Assembly: GCA_965249005.1 (NCBI GenBank) | Contig: CBDFLD010000009.1 | Coordinates: 62,001 to 126,000, forward strand | From: CBDFLD01 sp965249005 | GTDB lineage: Bacteria; Acidobacteriota; UBA6911 | Length of the DNA stretch: 64,000 nt | Direction: 5' to 3' | Part shown: positions 42,686 to 51,495 of the stretch, in pieces | How the letters are laid out: each line of letters begins with the position of its first letter | How positions within the stretch are numbered: position 1 is the stretch's first letter | Made by a program: the position numbers and the translations under genes | Notes under the pieces: model-generated | What the model saw: only the letters and a program-made list of their open reading frames with translations | The model's database searches: none | What the model was told of the DNA's origin: nothing

Positions 42686-45586
42686 TCAATCCCCGAGGGC
42701 CTCATAGGAGATGATGCGCCACTCGCCCGCTTTCTTCATCCAAAGCAAACTCAAGGTGCCGCTCAGTTCCTGCTCTATCTTGAAGCGGAAGACAACGGCA
42801 TAGTAGACACCGTAGCCCTTGGGGTCAGCCGAAGTAGGTTCATAGGGCTTTAGCTCGGCGATCTGCTGGTCACAGAGATAGTGCTCACCTCGCTCGGTGG
42901 TGAGTTCCACCAGCAGGAAATCGCCTTCATACGGGTGCTGTATCACTCGAGTCTCGGAAGGAAGTCCGGCCCGGACGGTGTCAATAGCCTCCGTCAGGTT
43001 GTCACGGTCGCCCAGTTCCTCGATCGCCACCTCCATCAATTCCCGGAGTTCTTCTCGAGTTCGCTGGGTGTTGAGAGCCTCGTCTTCGTTGTCTTCATCG
43101 ATATTAATGCAGGCCAGGGCATGGTCGGAGAGGAAAGTCATGGCTTGGTCGTACTCTCGCCGCACCAGCCAGTCGGTCAGAAATTCTCGGGCGGCCTCGT
43201 GCAGATCGGCAATGTGAGCTCCTGGAACCCGATTGACCCCTACCGCGGTTTCCAGCTCCGGAGGATCGTGCTGGAGCAAGTCCGCGGAGCCCTTATTATG
43301 CGCGAATTTCTTCTCCCCAAAGACATTCTGCCACCAAGCGATGAATCCGAGCCAGCGCTTACTGTGGCGTCCGGCATTGTCGCCCGCGCGTACATCGGAG
43401 TTGGACGAAGTGAGGTGGCCGTTAAAGAGTGACTGGGGCATTTTGCTGGAGCGGTAATCGACGTCGATGTCGGCCCGCGTTCCTTCCTCCATCAGGGAGA
43501 TCTGTATCGTAGGGGGTTTGCCTTTCTGCCGATAATTCAGCGGATACCCCTTGTGGTAGACCGTGTTGTCATGATCTCGATAAAATTCTTTGGATTTTTC
43601 CAGGATATCCCTTGTCTCGGATCTCACTTCAGAGTAGACCCGAAACTGCTGATCGCCACTGCGCCCGTAATACTGCCCCGCAACGCGGTCAATTTTCGCT
43701 ATAAGGCCCAATGCTGTCCCCAGAGACTGCCCGCCTTCGTCGGAGAGTTTGGAGTTATGGAGGGCGTGCGTCACCGCATCGAAAGTGGTTCGCTCCGAAA
43801 TGGACCTTGAGTCGAAGTACTCCTCATCATCCAGATCCCGTCCAGTACTGGCATTAAAATCCTGGGTAAAGTCTGCAAAGAGACGCTTCTGCTCCGGCAT
43901 CAAGTCCTGGTAACGGGCGACATCCGCGTACTCTTCCCGATGTCGGTCGGCCAAAATTTTGCCGGGCCAGCCTTGATCGATCCCCACCACCTTGAGTCCA
44001 TCGCTCTCCCGACGCAAGTACACGGTCACGAACATCTCGGGGTCTTGGCCCCAGATTTGGGACGCGAAGTAGGATCCTTCTTCCGCATTCCGTATCTCCG
44101 AAGGAAGGTCCAAACCAGCAGTGGATTCGATAGTGTTGTGCTGCTCCGCCTCATTGTCGAACTCCGACCACGCGACCGAATACTTACGCGAGCTGCTGAA
44201 TCCGTATCGGATTTCCAGATCTTCAAAAGTGAGTCGGTCCTGCTCGATCCGGAAGTCATTGAGAGGCAACACCGTAGCCAAGTAGAAACGGCCGATCTTG
44301 TCACGGCGTTTGATCAGACAGTTCGTCAGCCATTCGGAAGCGGCAGGGTCCGTGTACTGGGCGGTGCTGACCAGGACACGGATGTCCTCGTCAGTGAAGG
44401 CCATGACCTGTTTAGCGGCCCAGAAGGCATCGTCGGGCAAGCGGTTCAAGAAGGGTGCCAGCTTTTGATTGGGCATCCACTTTCCCGGATAAAAAGTCTT
44501 GGCCTCGAAATTGCCGATGGCCGGCAGCCTGGGATAGTGGGCCCGCATCCAGCCAGGCGTGTAGACTCCCATACCGGCCAGGTTCTTGAGCGACCGGCTC
44601 ATCTCCCAAGCCGGCTCGTTGCCCTCGCGGGTGCTTTTCGGGCCGCCCTCACCACTGCCCATTGACCAGCGGAAATCGATCAGATAGTGACGGATAAACT
44701 GGACCCCGTTCTCTTCCAACAATAGATCCATCGTATTGGCTGCGGAACGAAAAAAGTTGTGGTTGAGCCAGGCGCAGAAGACCGCGAGACCTCGAAGCTC
44801 CCGGCGGTGCTCGTGGGCGTAAATGTCATTGGGGTCGTCGCTGCGGGCACCGAACATCTGAAAGGGACCCACAAGTTGGCTCGCGGGTATTCGAGTGGCC
44901 ACCGCCCGATATCCTCGCTTGGGATCGCGCGCCACGTCTTTGAGAAACCAGTCGATGTCGGAAGCGCGCAAATCCCTGGCTGCCCCCAGGCTGGTAACGT
45001 CCTCGCCGCTTGCGGCGACTGCCAGTTGATCGCGCAGGAAGTAGACGATGTAATCCTCCGGCACCCAGTATCCCAAGGCGTGAAAGATTCGCGATCCCAC
45101 CATCTCCGCTCCGGTGTTCAACTCCAGGTAATTGGGAGGATCAAACTGCAGCAGGTACAAGTGCTTGTTGGCATCGGCAACCAGCATGCCGGGGCGCACG
45201 CCATATTTCTTTACCGTCAGGACCTGCCAGGGCCCTTGAGTGGAAGGAGGATCAGCGTCTCCAGGACCCCGGATCAGCTCTGCCCTGCTCATGCGTCGGC
45301 GGGCATGTCGGTTCGTGTACCAGGGACCGTCGAGGACCTCTCCCAAGGTGTTGACGCCTACGGCTGGGATTACACCAAATTCCGGGTGAGTCTCACCCAG
45401 CAGGCCAAAAGTATTTTGAAAATATTCGAGCAATTCACTCAGGGCCCGGGTCTCGGGACCCGGGGTCTCCATCGGCGGGGGTTCCTCCATCAGGGGGTCA
45501 TCCGGGTAAAATCTCTGCGCCTGTACGAGCGTGCTCGCCAGGAAGTCAAAGAGCAACACACACAGGAGTTTTCGGGTCAGATTCAT
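42686..45586 (-). CDS. Large exported protein of unknown function
   Basis: 966 residues from ATG 45586, preceded by a GAAGG-containing site; an upstream ATG adds five residues. Signal peptide MNLTRKLLCVLLFDFLASTL ending VQAQ. The N-terminal 350 residues contain ANKHLYLLQFDPPNYLELNT, GYWVPEDYIVYF and SAANTMDLLLEENG...HYLIDFRWSMGSG, reminiscent of proteins that bind or thread a partner, but no catalytic motif is named. The last 200 residues look like a separate alpha/beta domain ending WRIISYEALGD. It begins about 24 bases after the end of an Omp85-like barrel gene on the same strand, so the two probably form one envelope operon. Confidence 0.6.
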   Translation of the reverse strand: MNLTRKLLCVLLFDFLASTLVQAQRFYPDDPLMEEPPPMETPGPETRALSELLEYFQNTFGLLGETHPEFGVIPAVGVNTLGEVLDGPWYTNRHARRRMSRAELIRGPGDADPPSTQGPWQVLTVKKYGVRPGMLVADANKHLYLLQFDPPNYLELNTGAEMVGSRIFHALGYWVPEDYIVYFLRDQLAVAASGEDVTSLGAARDLRASDIDWFLKDVARDPKRGYRAVATRIPASQLVGPFQMFGARSDDPNDIYAHEHRRELRGLAVFCAWLNHNFFRSAANTMDLLLEENGVQFIRHYLIDFRWSMGSGEGGPKSTREGNEPAWEMSRSLKNLAGMGVYTPGWMRAHYPRLPAIGNFEAKTFYPGKWMPNQKLAPFLNRLPDDAFWAAKQVMAFTDEDIRVLVSTAQYTDPAASEWLTNCLIKRRDKIGRFYLATVLPLNDFRIEQDRLTFEDLEIRYGFSSSRKYSVAWSEFDNEAEQHNTIESTAGLDLPSEIRNAEEGSYFASQIWGQDPEMFVTVYLRRESDGLKVVGIDQGWPGKILADRHREEYADVARYQDLMPEQKRLFADFTQDFNASTGRDLDDEEYFDSRSISERTTFDAVTHALHNSKLSDEGGQSLGTALGLIAKIDRVAGQYYGRSGDQQFRVYSEVRSETRDILEKSKEFYRDHDNTVYHKGYPLNYRQKGKPPTIQISLMEEGTRADIDVDYRSSKMPQSLFNGHLTSSNSDVRAGDNAGRHSKRWLGFIAWWQNVFGEKKFAHNKGSADLLQHDPPELETAVGVNRVPGAHIADLHEAAREFLTDWLVRREYDQAMTFLSDHALACINIDEDNEDEALNTQRTREELRELMEVAIEELGDRDNLTEAIDTVRAGLPSETRVIQHPYEGDFLLVELTTERGEHYLCDQQIAELKPYEPTSADPKGYGVYYAVVFRFKIEQELSGTLSLLWMKKAGEWRIISYEALGD

Positions 45587-46309
45587 CGCCTTCACCTTCA
45601 AAAGCGGGTCTCAAAAGACGTTACTGAAAGTCCAAATGAAGCTGTAGCCTTCCCGACTCACCGCCTGATCAATCCTCATCACCACCCTGTCCCGGATCTT
45701 GAAGCGCAATCCGATTCCGCCGGCAAGTTCCAGGTCGGAAAAATCGACCTCTGCCACTCGAGAGGCCACTTTACCTGCGTCCACGAAGAGGGCAGCCGTC
45801 AGCCCGGAGAAGACATGCCATCGGTGTTCCGCGGTGGCGATAAACAGGTTTTCATCGTGGAAGCGGTGACGCTCAAATCCCCGCAGCAGTTTGGTACCCC
45901 CCAGTTGAGGCTGCAGGTAGAAGGGGACACTCTGGTCCTCGCTTGCGAAGGCCATCACGCTGGCGACCCGCAACGCGATCACCCGTCGGCGGTTGAAGTA
46001 GGAAAAGTACTGTTCGGCCGACACCTCGAATCGGCGGAAGGTATGCTGTTTCTTGTCGCTATCCGAGTAGTAGGAGAAGTCGACGTAGTAATTCCCGCCG
46101 GAACGCGGGCCGCCCGGATTGTCCCGATAGTCGTACTGAATGAATCCGCCGGTGGTTACGAAGTCGGTCTTCTGTCCGATCGTTTCCAGGTCGAACACTT
46201 CATCAGTGGAGGGGACGCCACCCCTCTTCCCGCGTCCGATGTGCACCAGTAAGACCCCACCCGTCAAGCCGATGCTGAAGTTGCGAAACGGTTCGTAGCC
46301 TGCCCGAAT

Positions 46310-46900
46310 AGTGAATTACCCTCGCCTGAAGGCGAGGGCTTCGGTCGTCGGCTGAAGCCGACTAAAGGCCTCGCCTCATAGAATGGCCTATTCCGTTATC
46401 TTAAAGTCCCGGTCCTCCTGGGGCTCGACACCTTGTTGCTCAATGTACTGCTTGATCACTTCGTCCGTCACATTTCCTGTCGTACACACAAAGTACCCTC
46501 GTGCCCACAGGTGCCGGCCCCAGAACTCCCTTTGCACCGACCTATATTCCCTCATTAGATGGTGACTGCTCTTCCCCTTCACGGCCTGCATGATTCGGCT
46601 CGGCGACACCTGCGGCGGCATGCTCAACATCAAGTGCACATGATCTGGACTCACATTCCCTTTCACAATCACCACATCCTCAGATGCACAGATCTCTCGG
46701 ATCAGCTCTCTTGTCCTTCTGGCTATGTCCCCCTTCAGGACCGGCTTGCGGTACTTCGTGATAAACACAAAGTGATATTGCAGCTCATAGACTGTGTGCG
46801 ATCCTTTCCGGTATCTCGGCATGCATCATTGTACCGCAAGCCTCCTAAAGGCTTCGCCTGAAGGCGAGGGATTTCACCCATCCCCGAGTGGGACATTAAA
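46310..46900 (-). mobile_element. IS200/IS605-family element, copy 2
   Basis: Same 591-bp element as 40475-41065. Both insertions follow TTTAATG on the minus strand and both give the host frame the ending VPLGDG-stop. Confidence 0.85.
46388..46822 (-). CDS. tnpA: IS200-type TnpA (Y1 HUH transposase), copy 2
   Basis: 144 residues, identical to the protein at 40553-40987, with the HUH motif DHVHLML. Intact; the identity of the two copies suggests recent transposition 5.8 kb apart. Confidence 0.92.
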   Translation of the reverse strand: MPRYRKGSHTVYELQYHFVFITKYRKPVLKGDIARRTRELIREICASEDVVIVKGNVSPDHVHLMLSMPPQVSPSRIMQAVKGKSSHHLMREYRSVQREFWGRHLWARGYFVCTTGNVTDEVIKQYIEQQGVEPQEDRDFKITE

Positions 46901-47485
46901 CGAGGTATCCTCGAGACGATAACTGGTGCGGTCCTCCTTCTCGGTGTCGGGTCCCCCTCCGTAGTAGTCCATTGTTGGTGAGTTTTCGTGCTTGGTGTAC
47001 AGATCCACGAAGGAGCGCTCTGATCTCAGTTTGGGGAAACTCAACGCGAAGTCAAACATGGAGGCTTTCTGCGGCGTGCCGCGGGCAGTAAAGCGAAAGT
47101 CGAGGAAGTCGTGCAACAGATCGGATCGACGGTACCCTAGACCGAAAGTCGTCCCGTTTCCAGAGCGCATGCCCCCCAGGACGGCCTGCCAGCCATTGAT
47201 TCCCATGCCGGTCGGATTGCCCTCCAGCAGTCCCCGTTCCACGAGTTGATTCAGTCGGGTGACGATGGGCGACTCGCGCTCGGGCCAGAGATGCGCCCGC
47301 TTGTCGCGCCTGGCCTGCTCTATCTCTTCTGTTCTCGACTTCACTTCTTGTGCCCAGAGAACTGCTGATGGCAAGACCAGCAGAATCGCAAAGATGGACA
47401 CCAAATGGCGCCCGTTCCTGGTGAGGATTCCCATCTCCCCAATCACCAACCTGTTCTCCTTCTTCGATTCAGGGTTGAGGCATTC

Positions 47486-47797
47486 GTGGCAACCAAAATC
47501 CTCTGGAATGACTACCTCAACCAAATCACTAACGACATCGCTCTCTACGAACGAAACCGCGAACATTCTATTGTTTTTAAAGACGATGACCTGCGTGTCG
47601 AGCTCTGGGACTTCTTTACCAAGCTCCGCACCGCCACCAGCACTTCCCTTGCTCTTAACCAAATCCTCTTTGCCGCAGTTACCAGCGTGAACGCCAAAAC
47701 AGCAGAATGGGCAAGGGAACAAATCCAGAAACAGGTGGATCTCTTTAGAGCCTACAAGACAGACGCCCAGCGCCTGCTCGACAGGCTACCCAAGTAG
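47486..47797 (+). CDS. Hypothetical helical protein
   Basis: 103 residues from GTG 47486: ATKILWNDYLNQITNDIALY, then EHSIVFKDDDLRVELWDFFT and QIQKQVDLFRAYKTDAQRLL. Mostly amphipathic helix, no signal peptide, no family recognised. A well-formed terminator lies 60 bases downstream, which supports a real transcription unit. The upstream end overlaps the promoter side of the Omp85-like gene on the other strand, so the start is uncertain. Confidence 0.45.
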   Translation: MATKILWNDYLNQITNDIALYERNREHSIVFKDDDLRVELWDFFTKLRTATSTSLALNQILFAAVTSVNAKTAEWAREQIQKQVDLFRAYKTDAQRLLDRLPK

Positions 47798-47857
47798 ATT
47801 TCGTCATTCCCACCACCTGACGTTCTATGCGAAATCTACCCCAACAACCCATAAAAC

Positions 47858-47897
47858 AATCCAGAGTGCCGAAGGGTTGCCCGCTCTGGATTTTTCT
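47858..47897 (+). terminator. Intrinsic terminator
   Basis: ATCCAGAG and CTCTGGAT form a perfect 8-bp stem (47859-47866 and 47884-47891) around a 17-base loop, followed by TTTTTCTTTCTT. Confidence 0.7.
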
Positions 47898-48039
47898 TTC
47901 TTGGCTACGATTCAGCCAACCAGCTGCCGCAATGTAAACGACGGTTGGGACGCCGAGAATCAGCCCGAGATCTCTCAGCAATCCAAGCCCAGTGCCTTAT
48001 TTTTTCAACTTTGGTCATCTGGAAACCTCTGCTTCAAGA

Positions 48040-48065
48040 TTGTGCAGACTACTTGTTCTGCACAA
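48040..48065. repeat. Palindrome with TTGTGCAGA arms
   Basis: TTGTGCAGA and TCTGCACAA, a perfect 9-bp inverted repeat with 8 bases between, 30 bases past the end of the integrase remnant. The same half-site appears in repeats beside tRNA scars at 28640 and 58530, so it may be a recombinase arm site. Confidence 0.45.
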
Positions 48066-48093
48066 TTCAGCCCCTTCCCCCATGCGCTGCAAG

Positions 48094-48282
48094 TCATGGA
48101 CGCGAGACGGACTCCTGCTCCTGTGAAGTTCTCAATGACGGTAGGCGATTGACGGCCTGCCTATTGGCGCCTGGCACCAGGTGGCCGTAGACGTCGGCGG
48201 TCATCTTGATGCTGGAGTGTCCCAGCTGGTCGCTGACGTACTTCAGCGATTGACCATCCTGAAGCAGTAATGAAGCCACCGT
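48094..48282 (-). pseudogene. Tyrosine integrase, C-terminal ~60 residues
   Basis: The end of the frame reads ASLLLQDGQSLKYVSDQLGH, SSIKMTADVYGHLVPG. This is the last part of a tyrosine recombinase: His of QLGHSS and the nucleophile Tyr of ADVYGHL. The N-terminal and Arg-containing catalytic parts are absent. It is fused in frame to an aminotransferase fragment. It is the only piece of an integrase seen in the whole island. Confidence 0.75.
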
Positions 48283-48864
48283 CGCGGCATTGTCCACTAG
48301 GTTCTCCTGCTCGAGCACTTCCAGCACCGCCATGCCCACCGCACAGGCAACCGGATTGCCGCCAAAGGTATTGAAGTACATCTCACGCCGTCTGAAATTA
48401 TCGATCAGTTCGCCGCGCGCAACAACCCCGGCAATCGGATAGCCCGCCCCCATCGGCTTGCCCAGGGTGACGATGTCCGGTACGACTCCGCTGGAGGTAT
48501 AGCCCCACCATTCGCCGGTGCGGCCGAAGCCAGCCTGGACCTCGTCGGCTATATAAAGGCCACCGGCGTCCCGCACATGGCCAACGACTTTTCGCATATA
48601 GCCCTCGGGCACATTGGGCAAGCCCTCGTTGGCAAAAATCGGGCAGACTATCAAACCGGCGAATTTGATGCCGACCGCTGCAAATGACTCGATGGCCTGT
48701 CGTACAGTATCGGCATATGCCTCACCCAGCAATGCGCCGCTAAGGCCGTTCAGGGGCCGATAGGAGTCGGGCCAGGGCACCATCCGAATCGACTCGCTGT
48801 AGCCTTCGGATGGTTCGAAGATCGAGCCGAGCTGTGCGACCGCGGCGGCACCCGAGCGATGCAT
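48283..48864 (-). pseudogene. Class III aminotransferase, internal fragment
   Basis: About 194 residues: IVCPIFANEGLPNVPEGYMR, GGLYIADEVQAGFGRTGEWW (PLP-binding Asp in ADEVQ), PDIVTLGKPMGAGYPIAGVV (Schiff-base Lys) and FNTFGGNPVACAVGMAVLEV. These are the core motifs of class III transaminases acting on omega-amino groups. Both ends are missing: the start is replaced by unrelated sequence near 48864 and the end runs into the integrase tail at 48282. Confidence 0.75.
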
Positions 48865-48994
48865 CGCGCCGGGCTGACCACCCGTTCGAAGGTCATCGAG
48901 CCCGAACTTGCCAAACCTTCATGGTTGCGGATAAGGATCTCATGGGGGGTATGGATGGTTCCGTATCAGGTATGCTTCAATATGCTTCAATGAC

Positions 48995-49204
48995 CTGACG
49001 GTTTCAGCCATCCGGTCCCTTATCGGCGTTTCTCGATTGAAGCTTAATCGCGAGAAGGTAAGGGCTTGGGAGCGGCGGACATCGCGTATGCACGCCCCAG
49101 TCAAAAACGCTGTTTGTGACGTAACTCGGTTCATCCTCGGACCACAGGCACAAGACAATCACGAACTCCTTCGGTACGTGCTCGACGCGGTGACGGATCC
49201 GTAG
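48995..49204 (+). CDS. Possible small protein or gene remnant
   Basis: A 69-codon frame (CTG/TTG-type start only) reads SLIGVSRLKLNREKVRAWER, then FILGPQAQDNHELLRYVLDA-VTDP. It looks protein-like and charged, but has no good start, and a 10-bp tandem duplication (TATGCTTCAA twice, 48971-48990) lies just upstream. Could be the end of a broken gene. Confidence 0.3.
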   Translation: MTVSAIRSLIGVSRLKLNREKVRAWERRTSRMHAPVKNAVCDVTRFILGPQAQDNHELLRYVLDAVTDP

Positions 49205-49321
49205 TCACTCGAGAGGTCCAATCAAGCCACGAACATACGTCTGTCATAATCCGCCGCAGCACGGCGCATGCGCACTGACTCGCGCGCGCAAATGTCCTAC
49301 TCAGCCTGATCCCATCAGGGT

Positions 49322-50155
49322 ATGCTGTTTGCGATGCGAGTTGCCGAGTCGATCAACCTCTTTTTCTTCGTGTCTTTGGCGGCTCTGGCATGGATTCGAC
49401 CCCTGACAAATAAAAGGCGCCGGCGTGTCGTTGAGATCGGAACGGCTGGAATCGCATTGGCCACGGGCGCACAGTTTCTTGACGTGCTTCTTCCCCTTCC
49501 CGCGGTCGACGTCGTTCGAGATTGGTTGCCAACCGTCCTCATTCCGCTGGCGTACTGGCAGACGGGGCACTTTTTTCAGAAGCCCAACGTAGACTTTCAA
49601 GAAAAGTTAGCTCGGCTCGACGAAAGACTGCTCAAATTCTTTTTCGGGCGGCCTATTGAACAATGGCGTGAGAGTTGGATCGGTGTTTACTTGGAGCTCG
49701 CCTACGTCTTTTGCTATCCGTTTCTGCCGCTCGGGATCGGTGTCCTCTATGCATCGCAGATGCGTGGACACTCCGAGCGCTACTGGATGGTCGTATTGCC
49801 TGCCACGTATTTCTGCTACGCGCTGCTTCCCTTCGTTCAAACAGTGCCGCCGCGGGTACTCGCCCGGCAAGAGGGATCCGGAACAAACAAGGTTCGGGCT
49901 CTTAATTTGTGGGTGCTTCGCCACACGAGTATTCAGGTGAATACGTTTCCCAGTGCCCACGTCGCATCGTCCATGGCGGCATCGTTCGTTCTGCTCGAAC
50001 TCTTGCCTGCGGCGGGAATCGTTTTTCTGGCCACTGCGGTCAGTATCGCGGCCGGTGCCGTACTCGGCCGATATCACTATGCTGCCGACGCAGTCCTCGG
50101 TGCCGCTCTAGCCTTTTTTGTGTACACCTCCACCTTGCTGTTTCGGGGTCACTGA
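49322..50155 (+). CDS. PAP2-family membrane phosphatase / IPC-synthase-like
   Basis: 277 residues with about six helices. The PAP2 motifs are KVRALNLWVLR (start of C1), NTFPSAHVASSMA (C2, catalytic His) and GRYHYAADAVLG (C3, catalytic His and Asp). The order and spacing resemble PAP2_3 proteins related to inositol-phosphorylceramide synthases. It would remove or transfer phosphate head groups of lipids on the outer face of the inner membrane. A second, more distant PAP2 gene lies at 53527 with a radical SAM gene between. Start could also be ATG 49334. Confidence 0.8.
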   Translation: MLFAMRVAESINLFFFVSLAALAWIRPLTNKRRRRVVEIGTAGIALATGAQFLDVLLPLPAVDVVRDWLPTVLIPLAYWQTGHFFQKPNVDFQEKLARLDERLLKFFFGRPIEQWRESWIGVYLELAYVFCYPFLPLGIGVLYASQMRGHSERYWMVVLPATYFCYALLPFVQTVPPRVLARQEGSGTNKVRALNLWVLRHTSIQVNTFPSAHVASSMAASFVLLELLPAAGIVFLATAVSIAAGAVLGRYHYAADAVLGAALAFFVYTSTLLFRGH

Positions 50156-50225
50156 AGAGACCAACGTTGGAGGTTCGAGTGATCGTGGACCAACGACGCG
50201 CCGATATGAGAGGCTGGAGATTGAA

Positions 50226-50456
50226 ATGGACTTTGCAGCTTATCTTCTCGAGCGGGGGCTAGTGACCGACAAGGAACTGGGGGCTGCCGAGGAGTTCTAT
50301 CGGGATCAGTTCCAAGTGCCAATCAGCAGGCTCTCGATGTCCACGGGCAAGATGTCGGCTCAGGATGTCGCCGCCACGCTCGAGCGCCAAAAGGAAACTG
50401 GTGAGGAGTTCGGGGAGACCGCGGTCCGACTCGGCACTCTTACCGGTATTTTGTAA
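50226..50456 (+). CDS. Truncated protein of MshEN/GspE-N-like type
   Basis: 76 residues from ATG 50226 with a GGAG site: MDFAAYLLERGLVTDKELGA then AQDVAATLERQKETGEEFGE. The pattern LLERGLVT..EL..AEE..R and ..LERQKE.G..FGE.AV.LG.LT is that of two-helix regulatory modules of the MshEN kind. The protein ends right after RLGTLTG, where the repeat block starting near 50455 begins, so the C-terminus was lost. Classification is tentative. Confidence 0.45.
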   Translation: MDFAAYLLERGLVTDKELGAAEEFYRDQFQVPISRLSMSTGKMSAQDVAATLERQKETGEEFGETAVRLGTLTGIL

Positions 50457-50580
50457 ATCCCTGGAACAGCTAGAGATATCAATAGGTTAGTTCTGCATCA
50501 ACTTTGGGTGGAGTCGGGTAAAGTTGGGTGGTCTTGGATCGCCGCGGGCACAGTTTGGGCACAGTCGCTGGATGTCCTTC
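50457..50580 (+). repeat. Scar-flanking repeat (TTTGGGTGG type), copy 3
   Basis: The sequence CTAGAGATATCAA...TTTGGGTGGAGTCGGGTAAAG and GGGTGG-TC, then GCCGCGGGCACAGTTTGGGC, is the reverse complement of the blocks at 4985 and 14630. No tRNA half adjoins here; the boundary falls inside the MshEN-like gene, so the element end may have used a non-tRNA site. Confidence 0.55.
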
Positions 50581-50619
50581 AGTGTCCGCTGTGCCACTGT
50601 CGCATAACGATTCTTACGC

Positions 50620-50717
50620 GATGCATCCTCCCGACACTATACAGAAGATACTCGTCTGCCTCGGCCTTCCGCCCGCAGTTCCCGCTTTCTAAGATGGACG
50701 AGATGTACCGTTCATGA
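50620..50717 (+). pseudogene. IS91-family transposase, C-terminal fragment
   Basis: Codes for the degraded tail QKILVCLGLPPAVPAF and KMDEMYRS-stop in shifting frames. It is followed 55 bp later by the dispersed repeat (50773-50862). Confidence 0.45.
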
Positions 50718-50772
50718 GCAGGAGAATGGCATCTCCCAATTCCCTGCGTAGTCAGAGGCGTGCCTGGCTACC

Positions 50773-50862
50773 TATGCCGCAATGGCGGTCTGAGGTAGAA
50801 TCTCCTTTGTATTCGGTTGCAGCTCGACTGCCTCTGTCAAGGAGACATAACAACACCGTTAT
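50773..50862 (+). repeat. Dispersed repeat, copy after the IS91 tail
   Basis: TATGCCGCAATGGCGGTCTG through CTCTGTCAAGGAGACATAAC; matches 32543 and 53251. The order IS91 tail then this repeat is the same at 53068-53390, which suggests that the repeat is the terminal part of the same element. Confidence 0.6.
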
Positions 50863-50867
50863 CCTCC

Positions 50868-51100
50868 CTCTCCCTCTCTTCGTCGATCACGACCGTGACG
50901 TTCACCATTGCTGTTGCCGCAATATCGCTTGCCGCGATCGAAGCCGTCAGCTGTGTAGTGCTCACAAAAGTAGTGGATCGGTCGTCTCCGTTCCACTGCA
51001 CGATCGCATCCGAGGTGAAATTCGAACCAGTGACGAGCAACGTAAAGTCGGCTCCGCCCGCTGTGGCTGCGTTGGGAGAGAGAATGCCAAGCGTCGGTTG
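50868..51100 (-). pseudogene. IPT/TIG-domain fragment
   Basis: The minus strand reads PTLGILSPNAATAGGADFTL then LVTGSNFTSDAIVQWNGDDR and STTQLTASIAASDIAATAMV. This is one complete TIG (Ig-like) domain from a larger extracellular protein. There is no start, and the frame is cut by the dispersed repeat at its C-terminal side. This exact domain style is common in Acidobacteria and similar genomes. Confidence 0.65.
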
Positions 51101-51425
51101 TTAGCGATCACCGAAAAACGTATTTTTCTGGACGTGCGCCGAGAGGATTGGGATTCCACTTTCAGAAAAGCTGGTCAGGTTCTGCTAGAAACCACTCTAT
51201 CCACGACGAAAAGGTTCACACGTTACAGGTGCCCAAACATCCCCCTGGGTGATGTTGCCACAGAAAAATCGGTTGGGGAACCTTGATCCGTCACGCGCAA
51301 CCGGATTGATGTCGATCACCGCTGCGGTGCACACCCAGTCGCCTCCGGCGACGATGATGTTGAGTCCTTACAACCGGCGTGTGTTCAGAAAAGCACGGTT
51401 TTCAGTGATCGTTAACAGTCGGCGG
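51093..51425. repeat. Region bounded by ~37-bp inverted repeats
   Basis: GTTAGCGATCACCGAAAAAC near 51100 is the inverse of GTTTTCAGTGATCGTTAACA-type sequence near 51398-51417, with further pairing to CAGAAAA. The inside encodes only a short fragment on the minus strand (LNIIVAGGDWVCTAAVIDIN). Possibly two copies of one gene end in opposite orientation. Confidence 0.4.
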
Positions 51426-51495
51426 ATCCGCAAGGGTCGTGACCACGGGAGTGAGTGCAAAAAGCAGAGCAAGTCCGGTTCGATAAATTAGAGTT

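Larger units (their letters stand above)
45611..47434 (-). pseudogene. Omp85/BamA-like outer-membrane barrel protein split by IS200
   Basis: Start ATG 47434: MGILTRNGRHLVSIFAILLV with signal peptide to WAQ. The N-terminal barrel part reads GGMRSGNGTTFGLGYRRSDL, DFRFTARGTPQKASMFDFAL and ends DTSFN at the IS200 (46310-46900). It resumes RAGYEPFRNFSIGLTGGVLL and ends with family-like FLQPQLGGTKLLRGF-type strands (VPFYLQPQLGGTKLLRGFER, LTAALFVDAGKVA, GLRFKIRDRVVMRIDQAVSR) and a C-terminal Phe, the barrel signal. Omp85 proteins insert or secrete proteins at the outer membrane. No POTRA domains are seen, so it is a short member. Inactivated by the insertion. Confidence 0.75.

Noticed and set aside
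44759..46252. A 497-codon plus-strand frame opposite the large exported protein
   Set aside because: The minus strand has a signal peptide, a plausible domain structure and a clean operon; the plus frame crosses gene boundaries and has no motif.
48971..48990. The 10-bp tandem duplication (TATGCTTCAA x2) as a frame switch like that at 8799
   Set aside because: Removing one unit does not join the frames around it into a longer protein.
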